Below are positions 36,017-46,270 of a stretch of DNA of 64,000 bases, piece after piece (positions within the stretch are counted from its first letter, which is position 1; each line of letters begins with the position of its first letter). The notes below the pieces were generated by a model. It saw nothing but the letters and a program-made list of their open reading frames with translations. It searched no databases and was not told the origin of the DNA. The position numbers and the translations under genes are program-made. This DNA is from Nibribacter ruber (GTDB lineage Bacteria; Bacteroidota; Bacteroidia; Cytophagales; Hymenobacteraceae), in assembly GCF_009913235.1 (NCBI RefSeq), contig NZ_CP047897.1, positions 124,001 through 188,000 of the forward strand, given 5' to 3'.

Positions 36017-36138
36017 TTCAGAAGCCTTCCATTTTACCGGGGCCAGAGTAGGCTGGCAAGGGCAGAAGCATGAATCTTTTCAGGTTGTTCTATTGCCCTT
36101 TTTTCTGATCATCGGAGTTTGTACTTTTTCTTTGTCTT

Positions 36139-36176
36139 CGTTTTTGGCCTATTTCCCAGAAAAGTGGCCAAAAACG
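36139..36176. repeat. Palindromic repeat copy
   Basis: CGTTTTTGGCCTATTTCCC with AGAAAAGTGGCCAAAAACG, between the ATPase start and the converging end of the next gene. Confidence 0.8.
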
Positions 36177-36218
36177 GGGATTTTACATCGGCTTGCCGGC
36201 GGTATTTCTATCCAGGGC

Positions 36219-36635
36219 TTACATGTATTTCTCCGCTAAATGGTACAGACTAAGCCTGAACTGTTTAAAGTCTGCCTCAAAGGCTCTTATCTGATTTTGA
36301 AAACCTTGGTGGACCTCTCGGTAGTGCTCTTCTTCTATCTGAGCCCGGTTCTGGATTAAGTGCATCAAGTAACGCTCGTGGTCTCTAAGGTCATGGCGGT
36401 ACTGGTCTAAGAGTTCTCCCTTAAAGTAAAGGAGAAGGCTCTGAAAATGATCTATCCGCTTTTTGTCTTCCAAGTCATGTACCCGAATGTTTACCTGCTC
36501 TAATAGTTTCTGGAAGAAGGAAATCTCTGTTTTCCAGAAGGCTATGTCCTGGAGCCAGCCAACGCTTTCTTGGTGCAGGTCCTGCAGGCCTATGGATAAT
36601 AGTAAATGACCGGAAGTGGAAGTGAGTGTATCCAT
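36219..36635 (-). CDS. Small helical protein of unknown function
   Basis: 138 residues from the ATG at 36635 (MDTLTSTSGHLLL), chosen because the longer frame to 36827 has low-quality composition and crosses a repeat. All alpha-helical and charged (HQESVGWLQDIAFWKTEISFF, DHERYLMHLIQNRAQIEEEHY). No signal peptide or metal motif is evident, apart from a few scattered His/Glu pairs. Possibly stress related, as the neighbourhood suggests; family not recognised. Confidence 0.65.
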   Translation of the reverse strand: MDTLTSTSGHLLLSIGLQDLHQESVGWLQDIAFWKTEISFFQKLLEQVNIRVHDLEDKKRIDHFQSLLLYFKGELLDQYRHDLRDHERYLMHLIQNRAQIEEEHYREVHQGFQNQIRAFEADFKQFRLSLYHLAEKYM

Positions 36636-36766
36636 GGTTTTTGAATGAAGTAGTGGAGGAAAGTCATGACCGTTAAGGAAACTCAATACGCAAGCCAGGG
36701 AAGGGAAGAAAGAATTAGATGGCCCTAAGCGGAGGCCTTTCTTTAACTGAACAAGAAGCAGAAAAC

Positions 36767-36804
36767 CGTTTTTCGGCTCTTTTATGGAAATTAGCCTAAA
36801 AACA
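36767..36804. repeat. Decayed palindromic repeat copy
   Basis: CGTTTTTCGGCTCTTTTAT with GGAAATTAGCCTAAAAACAG, inside the upstream region of the helical protein gene. Confidence 0.55.
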
Positions 36805-36922
36805 GACTGGCGCGCACACCAATTCAACAGGGGTAGGCCCGGAGAGCGGACGTAGTGTAGGTAACCCTAATGAGTATCCACCTAAACGTATCTTACTGTA
36901 TACTAGTGGAAGAAAAAAAGGG

Positions 36923-37681
36923 TTAAATGCCTTTGAGTAGAACCCCCACCAGATAGGATACGCAGGCGGCGGCGCTGCCCAACAGCATCGTCTCCATGCC
37001 CGAGGTGTACCAAGGCTTGCTTATAAACCGGCTTTTGAGCGCGCCTATGCTAAAGAAGGCAATCCCGGTACAGGTACTGCTCCACCAGAATGGATTGTCA
37101 ATGCCTGGCAGCGACCTGTAATTCCAGAGGTAAGGGGCAATGGGTATGATGCCCACCAGCAGAAATGCGGTAAAAGTAGCCAAGGCAGCCTTCCATTCAG
37201 AGACCGGAGAAAGGCTGAGGCCGTGCTCTTCTTGTAACATGGTGTGCGCCCAAATGCGCTTGTCTGAAGTAATGGTGCGGACCACCTGTTCCAGCAGGTC
37301 TCCTGTGAAGCCCTTCTTGGCGTATATCTGGCGTATCTCCTCCTGCTCCCCAGCTGGGTCGTTCTCAATCTCCTGTTGTTCCTCCAGCAGGGTTTTCTCT
37401 AATTGTTGCTTTTCTGTTCTGGTGCCCAAGTAATTGCTGACCGCCATACTGAATCCGTCTGCCAGCAGGTTGGCCATGCCCAGAATAATAACCACTTGCG
37501 GCGCCAGGTTTGCGCCCGCCACCCCAGACACTACGGCAAAAGTGGTTACGGCCCCGTCCACCGCCCCATAGATAAAGTCTTTCAGGTAGCTGTGGTTCTC
37601 CATCTGGCTCAGCCTGAATCTAACCTGTTCTGGGGTGTGTGATTTTTCCTGGTGTTGTTGCCTTTGGAAAAGTGAAAGCAT
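36923..37681 (-). CDS. VIT1/CCC1-family transporter
   Basis: 252 residues. The signature DFIYGAVDGAVTTFAVVSG near residues 35-53 and ILGMANLLADGFSMAVSNYLG near 71-91 identify the VIT1/CCC1 family of iron/manganese transporters. Between them and the C-terminal helices lies a cytoplasmic helical segment with many Glu residues (EEQQEIENDPAGEQEE), typical of the metal-binding domain. Five membrane segments. Expected to move Fe2+ or Mn2+ out of the cytosol. Located among stress genes, but separately transcribed. Confidence 0.88.
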   Translation of the reverse strand: MLSLFQRQQHQEKSHTPEQVRFRLSQMENHSYLKDFIYGAVDGAVTTFAVVSGVAGANLAPQVVIILGMANLLADGFSMAVSNYLGTRTEKQQLEKTLLEEQQEIENDPAGEQEEIRQIYAKKGFTGDLLEQVVRTITSDKRIWAHTMLQEEHGLSLSPVSEWKAALATFTAFLLVGIIPIAPYLWNYRSLPGIDNPFWWSSTCTGIAFFSIGALKSRFISKPWYTSGMETMLLGSAAACVSYLVGVLLKGI

Positions 37682-38177
37682 AAACTAAATATGGGTAAAA
37701 AGACCAAAATGAGCGGCTGGGCAAGCTAGGCAGGAGAGCAAAGCGTCAAAGAAGGGCGTACATTGCTATAACGCGTAGGCAGGATTTCTTGTTAGTACTT
37801 TTATAAAAGTATCTAACTCTAATGTTTACAAGCAATTGATGTAAGGCTTGACTTGGCAGGTTTCGTTAGGCCTTATACAAAGGAATCCTTGTGATCAAAA
37901 GGCCTTGCACTTCTTGGGTTCAATACTTTGCTGAGGGTGTCTGGTTTATGCTCAATATTAGAAAGGGAAATGTGGGGTGTATTGGAGCGGTATTTAAAAT
38001 TCTGCGTAAAGAATACACAAGGGCGCTATGGCCCTGTTCGCTTGCCAGTTCTTTCTTGACCCTTGTCGGCTCTGCCTCTGGTTGCTCCTTCTTCTTTTCT
38101 TGGGTGGTTTTAACCATACTCTCATTGATGTAGGCTTCATGGATTGATAAAGTGCTCAGCCTCTTTCAAAGAAAATT
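37682..38177. other. Intergenic region, 496 bp
   Basis: No confident gene. A leftward frame from 38117 to 37920 (65 codons, starting MVKTTQEKKKEQPEAEP) has a plausible charged N-terminus but then loses character, so I do not call it. No repeat or terminator seen. Confidence 0.45.
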
Positions 38178-39038
38178 ATGGAGCCTATAGTTTGTGGTAC
38201 TGATTTTACCGAAAGCTCAATCAATGCGGCGTTTTATGCCAATGAACTGGCGCATTGGCTAGACGCCAAACTGGTGCTTTTCCATGCCACTAAAAGCGCA
38301 GGCTTCCCCATGTTGGTGCCAGAACAAAATGGCGGAGATAACGGGCAGGAGATGAGCCCTGGCACAGAAGAGATAAGAATGAAGCTGCTGGATGATTTGC
38401 TTCATAGTCTTCAGAATAAAGACTGGGCGAAATCAATTCCCTATGAAAAAAGGCTACAGAAAGCTTCTTTAACAGACATGGCCCAAGCCTTGGTGCAGGA
38501 AGTACGGGCCGGACTCCTGGTGCTGGGCAATGAAGGCGCTCAAAACCTTCAAGAGGTTCTTTACTATACTACTGCCGCCAACGTTATTAGGGCTTCTCCC
38601 TGCCCCATACTCATTGTGCCTCCCAAAGTCACGTTTCAGCCACTTCATAAAATAGTTTTCGCCATAGATCTAGGAGACAAGCCCTTGCTGGATACGGAGT
38701 TCTTAACCACGCTGGCTTCCCTTTTTAAAGCAGAGATTATATTTCTATATGTGTTGCCCAATCTGGTAGAGGAAGGATTGGAAAGTTTAAAATCAAGTTT
38801 TGTTGCTGAAACAAAAAGCCTCCTTTATAAGAACGTCTCCTTTCATATTGAATTCAACCCGCGCATTGAAGAGGGTATAAGCCAGTATTGTCGCAGAAAG
38901 CGGGCAAATCTTCTGGTGATGGTCTCCCAACTGAATGACTACACCCACCATCTCATAGATGAATTTTACCACCAAGACCAATCCTTCCATACCTACCTGC
39001 CTATTCTCCTTCTCCCAGACCATAGAAAGCTGGATTGA
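38178..39038 (+). CDS. Tandem universal stress protein (UspA) domains
   Basis: 286 residues. Domain 1 (1-155) starts MEPIVCGTDFTESSINAAFY and ends with LVLGNEGAQNLQEVLYYTTAANV and CPILIVPP. Domain 2 (160-280) starts KIVFAIDLGDKPL and ends with TYLPILLLP. The second domain lacks the full Gly-rich nucleotide motif, so ATP binding there is doubtful. Probably a cytoplasmic stress protein; only distantly like the Usp at 25131. Last gene of the stress-linked stretch. Confidence 0.85.
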   Translation: MEPIVCGTDFTESSINAAFYANELAHWLDAKLVLFHATKSAGFPMLVPEQNGGDNGQEMSPGTEEIRMKLLDDLLHSLQNKDWAKSIPYEKRLQKASLTDMAQALVQEVRAGLLVLGNEGAQNLQEVLYYTTAANVIRASPCPILIVPPKVTFQPLHKIVFAIDLGDKPLLDTEFLTTLASLFKAEIIFLYVLPNLVEEGLESLKSSFVAETKSLLYKNVSFHIEFNPRIEEGISQYCRRKRANLLVMVSQLNDYTHHLIDEFYHQDQSFHTYLPILLLPDHRKLD

Positions 39039-39527
39039 GGCCCGTCAGAATACACCCTGTCTTTATATTTTTTAGTGTCCGGTTATGAAATAGTATGTTC
39101 TTCCTTTCTCAGAAATAACCTTAAATCAACTGCTCCAAGTGGGAAGTAAAAAACTCCTTAACCAGCAACTTAAGTAGCCAGGAAAGAAAAATGAAACGCT
39201 CGAAGGGAGGTACGCCAACGGTGAGATTGAGCGGGGATTTATGTAAAGTTCAACGAGAGGCTGAGTGCGGATAGGCGGAAAATTGAGAAAATCCAGGGGC
39301 CTTATCGAACCAAGGTATTCTGCTTGATAAGTGAGTTGAAAATGATAATAAGAGTCTCATCCATATAGGGCAATCTAGACATGTTAAATCTGAAAAGGTT
39401 GCAAATGCTGGTGTTCCCGGAAGGAGTGCAGTATAACCGTGAAAAGAAGTTTTATCGAACCAATATGGTTAATTCCTTTGCCAACCTTACAAATGTGATT
39501 TTGAGAGAACTGGCAGAAAAAGAAAAA
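39039..39527. other. Intergenic region, about 490 bp
   Basis: No gene recognised. A 73-codon rightward frame starting at 39381 reads into the tRNA gene and is not believable. Confidence 0.45.
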
Positions 39528-39559
39528 GGGGAAAAGCTGGATATTTCCTGCTTTTCCCC
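39528..39559. terminator. Hairpin terminator of the first tRNA-Glu gene
   Basis: GGGGAAAAGC and GCTTTTCCCC form a 10-bp stem just past the tRNA 3' end on the minus strand. Confidence 0.75.
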
Positions 39560-39564
39560 TCTGG

Positions 39565-39636
39565 TAGTCCGTAGGGGAATCGAACCCCTGTTACCAGAAT
39601 GAAAATCTGGTGTCCTAACCCCTAGACGAACGGACC
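39565..39636 (-). tRNA. tRNA-Glu (anticodon UUC), copy 1
   Basis: A 72-nt cloverleaf on the minus strand: acceptor GGTCCGT with ACGGACT, anticodon stem CCAGA/TCTGG around loop TTTTCAT (anticodon TTC), and T-arm AGGGG/CCCCT with loop TTCGATT. No CCA is genuinely encoded; the bases after the discriminator happen to spell CCA but the second copy differs there. The same tRNA occurs at 43609. Confidence 0.95.
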
Positions 39637-39656
39637 ATCTGTCGGTTTTGATGGTG

Positions 39657-39687
39657 CAAATATAGCGGGCTGGTTTTGATTTGCAAA
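39657..39687 (-). promoter_or_regulatory. Bacteroidota promoter of tRNA-Glu copy 1
   Basis: On the minus strand, TTTG (39684-39687) is followed after exactly 19 bp by TATATTTG (39657-39664), the TTTG-N19-TAnnTTTG consensus. The tRNA begins 20 bp downstream of the -7 box. Confidence 0.85.
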
Positions 39688-39834
39688 AGGGGCTGGAGAA
39701 AAAAATGATAAAAATTAAGGGCTTCCGCAGGTTAGGAGCAAGGTATGCATTCCCTTTGATGGGTAAGTGAAAGCAAGCCAGGCAGTTGTTGCAACACAGA
39801 CTCATTGGAAATATTTGACATATTATTTACAAAA

Positions 39835-39862
39835 AGCCCCACCTGATAGGTCAGGTGGGGCT
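39835..39862. terminator. Hairpin terminator of the DUF808 gene
   Basis: AGCCCCACCTGA and TCAGGTGGGGCT form a perfect stem with a 4-base loop, 53 bp past the stop of the leftward DUF808 gene. The upstream A-run is the T-run on the minus strand. Confidence 0.85.
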
Positions 39863-39914
39863 CAAAAGACTGGTTTTTATTTTGAAGCCTTCTTCCATCG
39901 CTCAGAATCAAACA

Positions 39915-40850
39915 CTATGCTTTTTCTTTTTTGCCAGATGGAAGCATTTTGCGCACCAAGGTCACAATTTTATCAATCAGAAAACCTAGGATAATTCCGG
40001 CCAATGCAGAAATAAGTACCTTGATAAACCACTGAAGAGCAGGAATCTCAGGCAGAGAGTGGAGGAAGTTTTCCAGGAGGTGGTGCAAGAAAGGTATGCC
40101 ATGAATAACAATCTCGGCGCCCACCCAGAGCATGGCAGCTGTCCCTACGTACGCTAAGACCTTCAAAAAAGTAGGCATGCCTTTCACCAGGCCTCTTCCG
40201 AACTTCTGGACAGCTGGATGAAATTTTTCTTTGGCCATGTGCACACCCATGTCATCTGCCTTTACAATAAGGCCCACAAACCCATAGACCGCCACGGTAA
40301 TAAAAATGCCTACCGCCAGCATGACAATGATTTGGTTCATCAAAGGGGTGTCTGCCACGGTAGAGTAGGTGATGGCTACAATTTCAGACGAAAGAATCAA
40401 GTCGGTTCTGACGGCCCCATCTACGCGTTCCTTTTCTAATTCTTCAGGGGTGATGGTAGTCGCATTGTCAGCATCCTCTTCCTGATCTGAATGTGTGCTG
40501 AACATGGAATGTACTTTCTCATAGCCTTCATAACACAAAAAACAGCCGCCTAACATCAGGATAGGAGTAATGGCCCACGGTGCGAAGAACCCTAAGAGCA
40601 GGGCCGCCGGACTAATGAATAGAAGCTTATTGATTAGGGATTTTTTAGCGATCTGGTAAATGATGGCTAACTCTCTGGACGGGTCCAGGCCCACTACATA
40701 TTTAGGCGTAACGGCAGTATCATCAATCACAATTCCAGAAACCTTACCGGTGGTTTTAGCCACTTGCGCCGGTACGTCATCTAAACTGGCGGCACTTACT
40801 TTTACAAGCGCCGCTACATCATCTAATAAGGCAAGAAGACCTGAAGCCAT
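39915..40850 (-). CDS. DUF808 (YedI-type) membrane protein
   Basis: 311 residues. The start MASGLLALLDDVAALVKV and the next VSGIVIDDTAVTPKYVVG are the conserved N-terminal part of DUF808. Several membrane helices follow (KLLFISPAALLLGFFAPW, QIIVMLAVGIFITVAVYG, ILGFLIDKI). The function of this family is unknown; the basic C-terminus (KKEKA) is cytoplasmic. It lies between the two tRNA-Glu copies. Confidence 0.88.
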   Translation of the reverse strand: MASGLLALLDDVAALVKVSAASLDDVPAQVAKTTGKVSGIVIDDTAVTPKYVVGLDPSRELAIIYQIAKKSLINKLLFISPAALLLGFFAPWAITPILMLGGCFLCYEGYEKVHSMFSTHSDQEEDADNATTITPEELEKERVDGAVRTDLILSSEIVAITYSTVADTPLMNQIIVMLAVGIFITVAVYGFVGLIVKADDMGVHMAKEKFHPAVQKFGRGLVKGMPTFLKVLAYVGTAAMLWVGAEIVIHGIPFLHHLLENFLHSLPEIPALQWFIKVLISALAGIILGFLIDKIVTLVRKMLPSGKKEKA

Positions 40851-41162
40851 TTGTATATCCTCTGTTGGGTTGGGTTAAAATTTATTAGAGCATCCACATT
40901 TTAAAGAAAAGTAGTAAATGAGTCTGCCCAGGTGCCAGCTGTGCCCAGCCGGAAAGTAATATTACGACATTTTAACTTTTCGTTTGAGGTAGGCGAGGCT
41001 ATCAGGCAAAGAAATGTCTGAAAATAATGAGAACTAAAAAGTATGCCATCCTCCGTTTTTGGGCTGTTTTCCAGAAAACAGCCCAAAAACGGAGGCGAAG
41101 CAATGGGCTTGAAGGTAAGCTTTAGAAGGGCCTATTACTTTTTATCTACCGGAGTTAAAACC
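40851..41162. other. Intergenic region, 312 bp
   Basis: Contains only the perfect palindrome at 41051 and the upstream region of the DUF808 gene. No gene found. Confidence 0.5.
41051..41094. repeat. Perfect palindromic repeat copy
   Basis: A 44-bp element: two exactly complementary 21-base arms around CA, with core TTTTTGGGCTGTTTTC. GGGCTG and CAGCCC replace GGCCTG and CAGGCC together. It is 69 bp from the end of the TspO-like gene. Confidence 0.92.
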
Positions 41163-41975
41163 TTAGACTTGATGAAGCACGCCCTCAGAGCTTCTGCCAT
41201 TTTTAAAGAAGGCAAAGCCTGCGGCAAGTACTACCAGAGCCAGGGAAACCCAGGCCGCCGTGATTATTCCCTGGCTTTCTGGCGCATCCAGGGTCTGATG
41301 CTTAAGTACTATACCATAAAGCGCCCAAATTCCTACCAAGCCTATGATTGAGTTGCTTCTGCTGATGACCACATACATGACGATGAAGGAGGCCGCACCA
41401 ATCATAACAACAGTCCAGAGCCCGGCACTTACTCCAAAGCCATCCCATCCCAGTCCTACCAAGGCAGAGCTTATGTTTGCTACCGTGGCAATTATAATCC
41501 ACCCGAAATAAAGGCTCAGCGGCACTTGGGTAAACCATTTAGAAGCCGTAGATCTGTTCCTGCTGTAAATGCCTAATCGTACATGAATGGCCAGCAAGGT
41601 GATTAGTTGGATTACAATGAGAACAACGGAAACCAACAACCATTCCTGCACCCAGGCAATGGTCCAAAAGCCCGTGGCCAGGTTATTTAGCATGAACAGG
41701 TAGCCTATGCGTAGCAGGTCTTGGTTGGCTTCATGGTCCTGTGGTGCTTTGTAGGCCTTCACTAAATGATAGATGCAAAATGCCAGCAAGGCCAAATAAA
41801 TCAAGCCCCAGATAGAGAACGTTAAGCCGGCGGGTGTAAACAGGGCCGGGTATTTATCTGAGACATCGCCAATGGTCTGGTTATTGAAGAGTTTGAATTG
41901 GGTGAGCTGGGACGGCACTAAATGCAGCAGGAAGAACAGGAAATTCAGGACGGCCAAGGCCTTTATATTTTTCAT
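41163..41975 (-). CDS. Multipass membrane protein, TspO/tryptophan-rich sensory-like
   Basis: 270 residues from the ATG at 41975 (MKNIKALAVLNFLFF), which starts the first membrane segment; upstream frame to 42029 is poorly composed. About nine to ten hydrophobic segments, including PALFTPAGLTFSIWGLIY and FGWIIIATVANISSALVGLGW, patterns of the larger tryptophan-rich sensory protein/TspO-related family. Possible roles in tetrapyrrole or stress signalling are known only for true TspO and are not certain here. Alternative: an unassigned multi-helix membrane protein. Confidence 0.7.
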   Translation of the reverse strand: MKNIKALAVLNFLFFLLHLVPSQLTQFKLFNNQTIGDVSDKYPALFTPAGLTFSIWGLIYLALLAFCIYHLVKAYKAPQDHEANQDLLRIGYLFMLNNLATGFWTIAWVQEWLLVSVVLIVIQLITLLAIHVRLGIYSRNRSTASKWFTQVPLSLYFGWIIIATVANISSALVGLGWDGFGVSAGLWTVVMIGAASFIVMYVVISRSNSIIGLVGIWALYGIVLKHQTLDAPESQGIITAAWVSLALVVLAAGFAFFKNGRSSEGVLHQV

Positions 41976-42524
41976 AGTAAGGGGAAAAGAAGTAGCTAAA
42001 CAAGTAGTGTACGCTGGCAAGCAGCTCAAGGTGTTAAACCTGTATGTGCCCTCATTGTTATTTTCCTATGAATCCATATAGGAATGACCTTATCGGTGTA
42101 GCAAGATTCAATTAGTTCTAATGATTAGGGATTCTACTACAATTAATAGATTGGCTGCCTAAATTCTGATGTAATATCGAGTGAGTTGATAGTGCCACAG
42201 ATATATGCTCTAGTCATCCCAGGATGGTTCACAAAAACGATAAAAGTAAAATGCATAGTCTTAGAGGGAATGCTTACTAAATCATAATACAGCAGCCGCA
42301 TTCCTGAGTTTTTAATAGATGAATAGTGGCCATTATCAGCAAATCAGCTTTAAATCAAACAGCCACCCATATGTCAATCATAGCTCCATTATATAGTCTT
42401 TGAAAAATGCTGCATCTAATGCGAGGTGCCTACCGTTATAGTGGGCAAGAAGGGTTAGGTAATACCCTTGCTAAATATGGCATTATTCCAGTAGACCTTC
42501 AATCACCTTTTTAAATACATTCTT
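41976..42524. other. Divergent intergenic region, 549 bp
   Basis: A small inverted repeat TTCCTAT/ATAGGAA near 42063-42083. Otherwise nothing recognisable. Confidence 0.45.
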
Positions 42525-43424
42525 ATGAAATGGCAAGGCAGAAGAAAAAGCAGCAACGTAGAAGATCTTAGAGGACAAACAGGAGGTGGTTTAGGCGGTG
42601 GAAGGGGCATTAGTCCCATGTTGATTTTGCCCCTCATCCGGATGCTTTTCTCGAAGGCAGGATTGGTAATAGTGGCCATCTTGGCGCTGGTTTTCTTTTT
42701 AACAGGCACTAATCCTCTAGACCTACTTCAGAGGTTTGTAGGCGGTGATCCGCAATATGCCCAGACCTCTTCCGGGCAGGTAAGCCAGGAGGAGCAAGCA
42801 CTGGCAGACCAGACTACCACCGTACTAGCTGATACCGAGGACGTTTGGAACAAGCTCCTTCAAGGATATAGGGAGCCAACGCTGGTGCTATTTTCAGACC
42901 AGGTAAGCTCAGCGTGTGGGACTACTTCTTCCGCCTCTGGACCGTTCTATTGTCCCGGAGATGAAAAACTATACATAGACCTAAGCTTTTTTGAAGAGAT
43001 GGATAACAAGCTAGGTGCCGAGGGAGACTTTGCCCAGGCCTATGTAGTGGGCCATGAAGTGGGGCACCATGTGCAGAAACTAACGGGCACCATGGATCAG
43101 GTAAATGCCATGCGAGGCAAACTATCTGATACTGAGTTCAACAAGCTCATGGTCATGGTGGAGCTTCAGGCTGATTTTTATGCCGGTGTCTGGGCGCACC
43201 ATACCCAACGATCTACCGGATTCATGGAGCCTGGTGACTTGGAAGAAGCCCTAAATGCAGCTAGCGCTATTGGCGACGACCGCCTCCAGAAACGATCCAC
43301 CGGAAGGGTTGTACCAGACTCCTTTACCCACGGTACCTCTGCCCAACGTGTAAGATGGTTTAAAAAGGGTTTTGAGACCGGTGATGTGGCACAAGGAGAT
43401 ACCTTTAACGCTGCAGTTTTATAA
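42525..43424 (+). CDS. YpfJ-family neutral zinc metallopeptidase
   Basis: 299 residues starting MKWQGRRKSSNVEDLRGQ, the hallmark of the YpfJ/neutral zinc metallopeptidase family (PF04228). One membrane helix at about 44-61 (AGLVIVAILALVFFL) leaves the rest outside the cytoplasm. The zinc motif HEVGH (177-181, from VVGHEVGHHVQKL) is intact, with a downstream ELQADFYAGVWAHH (third ligand region). Also contains FYCPGDEKLYIDLSFF. Function of the family is not established. Confidence 0.92.
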   Translation: MKWQGRRKSSNVEDLRGQTGGGLGGGRGISPMLILPLIRMLFSKAGLVIVAILALVFFLTGTNPLDLLQRFVGGDPQYAQTSSGQVSQEEQALADQTTTVLADTEDVWNKLLQGYREPTLVLFSDQVSSACGTTSSASGPFYCPGDEKLYIDLSFFEEMDNKLGAEGDFAQAYVVGHEVGHHVQKLTGTMDQVNAMRGKLSDTEFNKLMVMVELQADFYAGVWAHHTQRSTGFMEPGDLEEALNAASAIGDDRLQKRSTGRVVPDSFTHGTSAQRVRWFKKGFETGDVAQGDTFNAAVL

Positions 43425-43562
43425 TCCACCACCATTTACTTAGAATTGGCCCAGTTATAAAGGGGAGGTGAAATAGTGGAATTAGCTATGCGCTAGGTGA
43501 ACAAGGTCTTATTAATAAGGAAATCCAAATATGCCAAACGGCTATAGGACCCAGAATAAAAA

Positions 43563-43597
43563 TAAAGGCCTGTAAGATTTTTTCTTACAGGCCTTTA
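43563..43597. terminator. Hairpin terminator between the metallopeptidase and tRNA-Glu copy 2
   Basis: TAAAGGCCTGTAAGA and TCTTACAGGCCTTTA form a 15-bp stem. It faces the 3' ends of both genes, so it may serve both. Confidence 0.85.
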
Positions 43598-43608
43598 TGA
43601 TTTTCAAG

Positions 43609-43680
43609 TAGTCCGTAGGGGAATCGAACCCCTGTTACCAGAATGAAAATCTGGTGTCCTAACCCCTAGACGAACGGACC
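43609..43680 (-). tRNA. tRNA-Glu (anticodon UUC), copy 2
   Basis: Identical in its 72 nt to the copy at 39565, with the same anticodon TTC in loop TTTTCAT. The bases after the discriminator read CTT, so no CCA is encoded and it must be added post-transcriptionally. Confidence 0.95.
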
Positions 43681-43700
43681 ATCTGTCGGTTTTGATGGTG

Positions 43701-43731
43701 CAAATATAGCGGGACGGTTTTGATTTGCAAA
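43701..43731 (-). promoter_or_regulatory. Bacteroidota promoter of tRNA-Glu copy 2
   Basis: TTTG (43728-43731) and TATATTTG (43701-43708) are separated by 19 bp on the minus strand, as in copy 1. Both elements lie inside the repeated segment. Confidence 0.85.
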
Positions 43732-43794
43732 AGGTGACCACAAAAAAAAGTGCCTAAAATGGTAAGCCTCTCAAAATGAGACCCAAAATTTTAG

Positions 43795-43825
43795 TTTGTT
43801 TTGCTATCCAAGAGGCGTAACTTCG
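43795..43825 (+). promoter_or_regulatory. Probable promoter of the gap gene
   Basis: TTTG (43795-43798), 19 bp, then TAACTTCG (43818-43825), close to the TAnnTTTG box. The start codon lies 40 bp after the box. Confidence 0.65.
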
Positions 43826-43832
43826 CCGGTAG

Positions 43833-44861
<1,029 letters not shown>

Positions 44862-44890
44862 TTAGCGTAATAGCTTTTATACCTTTTAAG

Positions 44891-44925
44891 AAGTGGTGTT
44901 GCTGTACAGTAGCACCACTTTTTTT
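44891..44925 (+). terminator. Terminator of gap
   Basis: AAGTGGTG and CACCACTT form a stem followed by seven or more T residues, 30 bp past the stop codon. It is classical for the plus strand. Confidence 0.85.
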
Positions 44926-44955
44926 GTCTATTTTTACCAAAACAGGCCAAAAACG
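44925..44955. repeat. Half copy of the dispersed palindromic repeat
   Basis: Right arm AACAGGCCAAAAACG only, directly after the gap terminator and 15 bp before the start codon of the kinase gene. Confidence 0.6.
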
Positions 44956-44970
44956 ACGTACACCCAGCGA

Positions 44971-45867
44971 ATGAGCCAGACACTAGCCCGCCAGAAAGTT
45001 TGCTTTATTCTGAATCCTAAATCGGGGACCCGGAGCGGAGTAGACGTGCCTTCTTTGATTGAACAAGGCCTTGACACGCAGCACTGGGAGCCTTGCCTGC
45101 TCAAGACGGAATACGCCGGGCACGCCACCGAATTGGCCAGACAAGCCGCTGAAGACGGTACAAGACTGGTAGTGGCCGTGGGCGGAGACGGAACGGTAAA
45201 TGAGGTAGCTCGTGGTCTACTCCATACCAACACCGCCTTGGGTATTCTGCCCAAAGGATCAGGAAACGGCTTGGCTCGTCACTTGAAAATTCCCCTGAAA
45301 CTTCCGCAGGCCTTGGAATTGATCAATAAGGCCACCTTTCATCATATAGATTCCTGCTCCATCAACAGTCACCCGTTTTTCTGTACGGCCGGCATCGGGT
45401 TTGACGGCTTGGTAAGTTCAGCGTTTGCCAAAAGCGTGAAGCGCGGGCTGGCCAGTTACGTGCAGTTGATTATCAAGGAGTTTAGAACGTATCTGGCCCA
45501 GGAGGCCACCATTCAAATAAATGACCGCGAGCTGAGTTCAGAGTTTTTCGTGATCGCCTTCGCCAATGCCTCCCAATACGGCAATGATGCGTTCATCGCG
45601 CCCATGGCCGACATTCAGGACGGGCTTTTGGACGTTTGCCTGATCAGGCATGTAGGTTTGACCGAGGCCCTGCAACTGGGATATGGCTTGATGACCAAAA
45701 CCATTTCTACCTCGTCGCTGGCCGAGTTTCATACCTGCGCCACCGTGCAGGTCCATAGCCAAATTCCTCAGCATTTTCACGCAGACGGCGAGTACATTGG
45801 CCAGGCCACCCAATTTGAAGTAACATTATTCCCTAAATCGCTGGAAATAGTAGCTGCTTTAGGATAA
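44971..45867 (+). CDS. Lipid/diacylglycerol kinase family protein (YegS/LCB5-like)
   Basis: 298 residues from the ATG at 44971 ([19 protein letters not shown]). The upstream frame to 44893 lies in a terminator and repeat. Motifs: NPKSGTRSG, the nucleotide loop [16 protein letters not shown], and [13 protein letters not shown], followed by FHADGEYIG. These are the DAGK catalytic domain (PF00781) features. It phosphorylates a lipid hydroxyl with ATP. The substrate may be diacylglycerol or a sphingolipid-like base; Bacteroidota make sphingolipids. It is followed by the SUI1-like gene after 10 bp, so the two are probably co-transcribed. Confidence 0.9.
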   Translation: MSQTLARQKVCFILNPKSGTRSGVDVPSLIEQGLDTQHWEPCLLKTEYAGHATELARQAAEDGTRLVVAVGGDGTVNEVARGLLHTNTALGILPKGSGNGLARHLKIPLKLPQALELINKATFHHIDSCSINSHPFFCTAGIGFDGLVSSAFAKSVKRGLASYVQLIIKEFRTYLAQEATIQINDRELSSEFFVIAFANASQYGNDAFIAPMADIQDGLLDVCLIRHVGLTEALQLGYGLMTKTISTSSLAEFHTCATVQVHSQIPQHFHADGEYIGQATQFEVTLFPKSLEIVAALG

Positions 45868-45877
45868 AGAAAAGAAG

Positions 45878-46222
45878 ATGAGCAAGAACAAGAAAAACCG
45901 GGACGGCGTGGTGTTTTCCACCAACCCAGACTTTGAATACGATTACCAGCAGGACGAAACCATTGCCACCCTGCCGCCCCAACAACAGGACCTGCGCGTG
46001 CAACTAGACAAGAAAGCGCGCGGCGGTAAGAAAGTAACCTTGATCACGGGCTTCGTGGGTCAGGACGAGGACCTGCAAACCTTAGGCAAGACTCTAAAAA
46101 ACAAGTGCGGCGTAGGCGGAAGCGCCAAAGACAACGAAATCATGATCCAAGGCGACTTTAGAGACAAAGTCATGCAGGTTCTCCTGGACCTGGGCTACAA
46201 AGCCAAAAAGGCGGGAGGATAA
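45878..46222 (+). CDS. SUI1/YciH-type translation factor
   Basis: 114 residues. The C-terminal half carries the SUI1 pattern [27 protein letters not shown] and [20 protein letters not shown]. It resembles eukaryotic eIF1 and bacterial YciH, which affect start-codon selection or ribosome fidelity. The N-terminal 45 residues are polar and disordered-looking. Second gene of a likely operon with the lipid kinase. Confidence 0.9.
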   Translation: MSKNKKNRDGVVFSTNPDFEYDYQQDETIATLPPQQQDLRVQLDKKARGGKKVTLITGFVGQDEDLQTLGKTLKNKCGVGGSAKDNEIMIQGDFRDKVMQVLLDLGYKAKKAGG

Positions 46223-46270
46223 AGTGTAGTCCTGAGTCGCGAGTCCTGAGCCAGCAGAAATCTTAAGGTC

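Noticed and set aside
37920-38117. 65-codon minus-strand frame MVKTTQEKKKEQPEAEP...
   Set aside because: Charged start is suggestive, but the second half is not protein-like and there is no neighbouring support.
39560-39565. Encoded CCA end on tRNA-Glu copy 1
   Set aside because: Copy 2 has CTT at the same position, so the CCA in copy 1 is chance.
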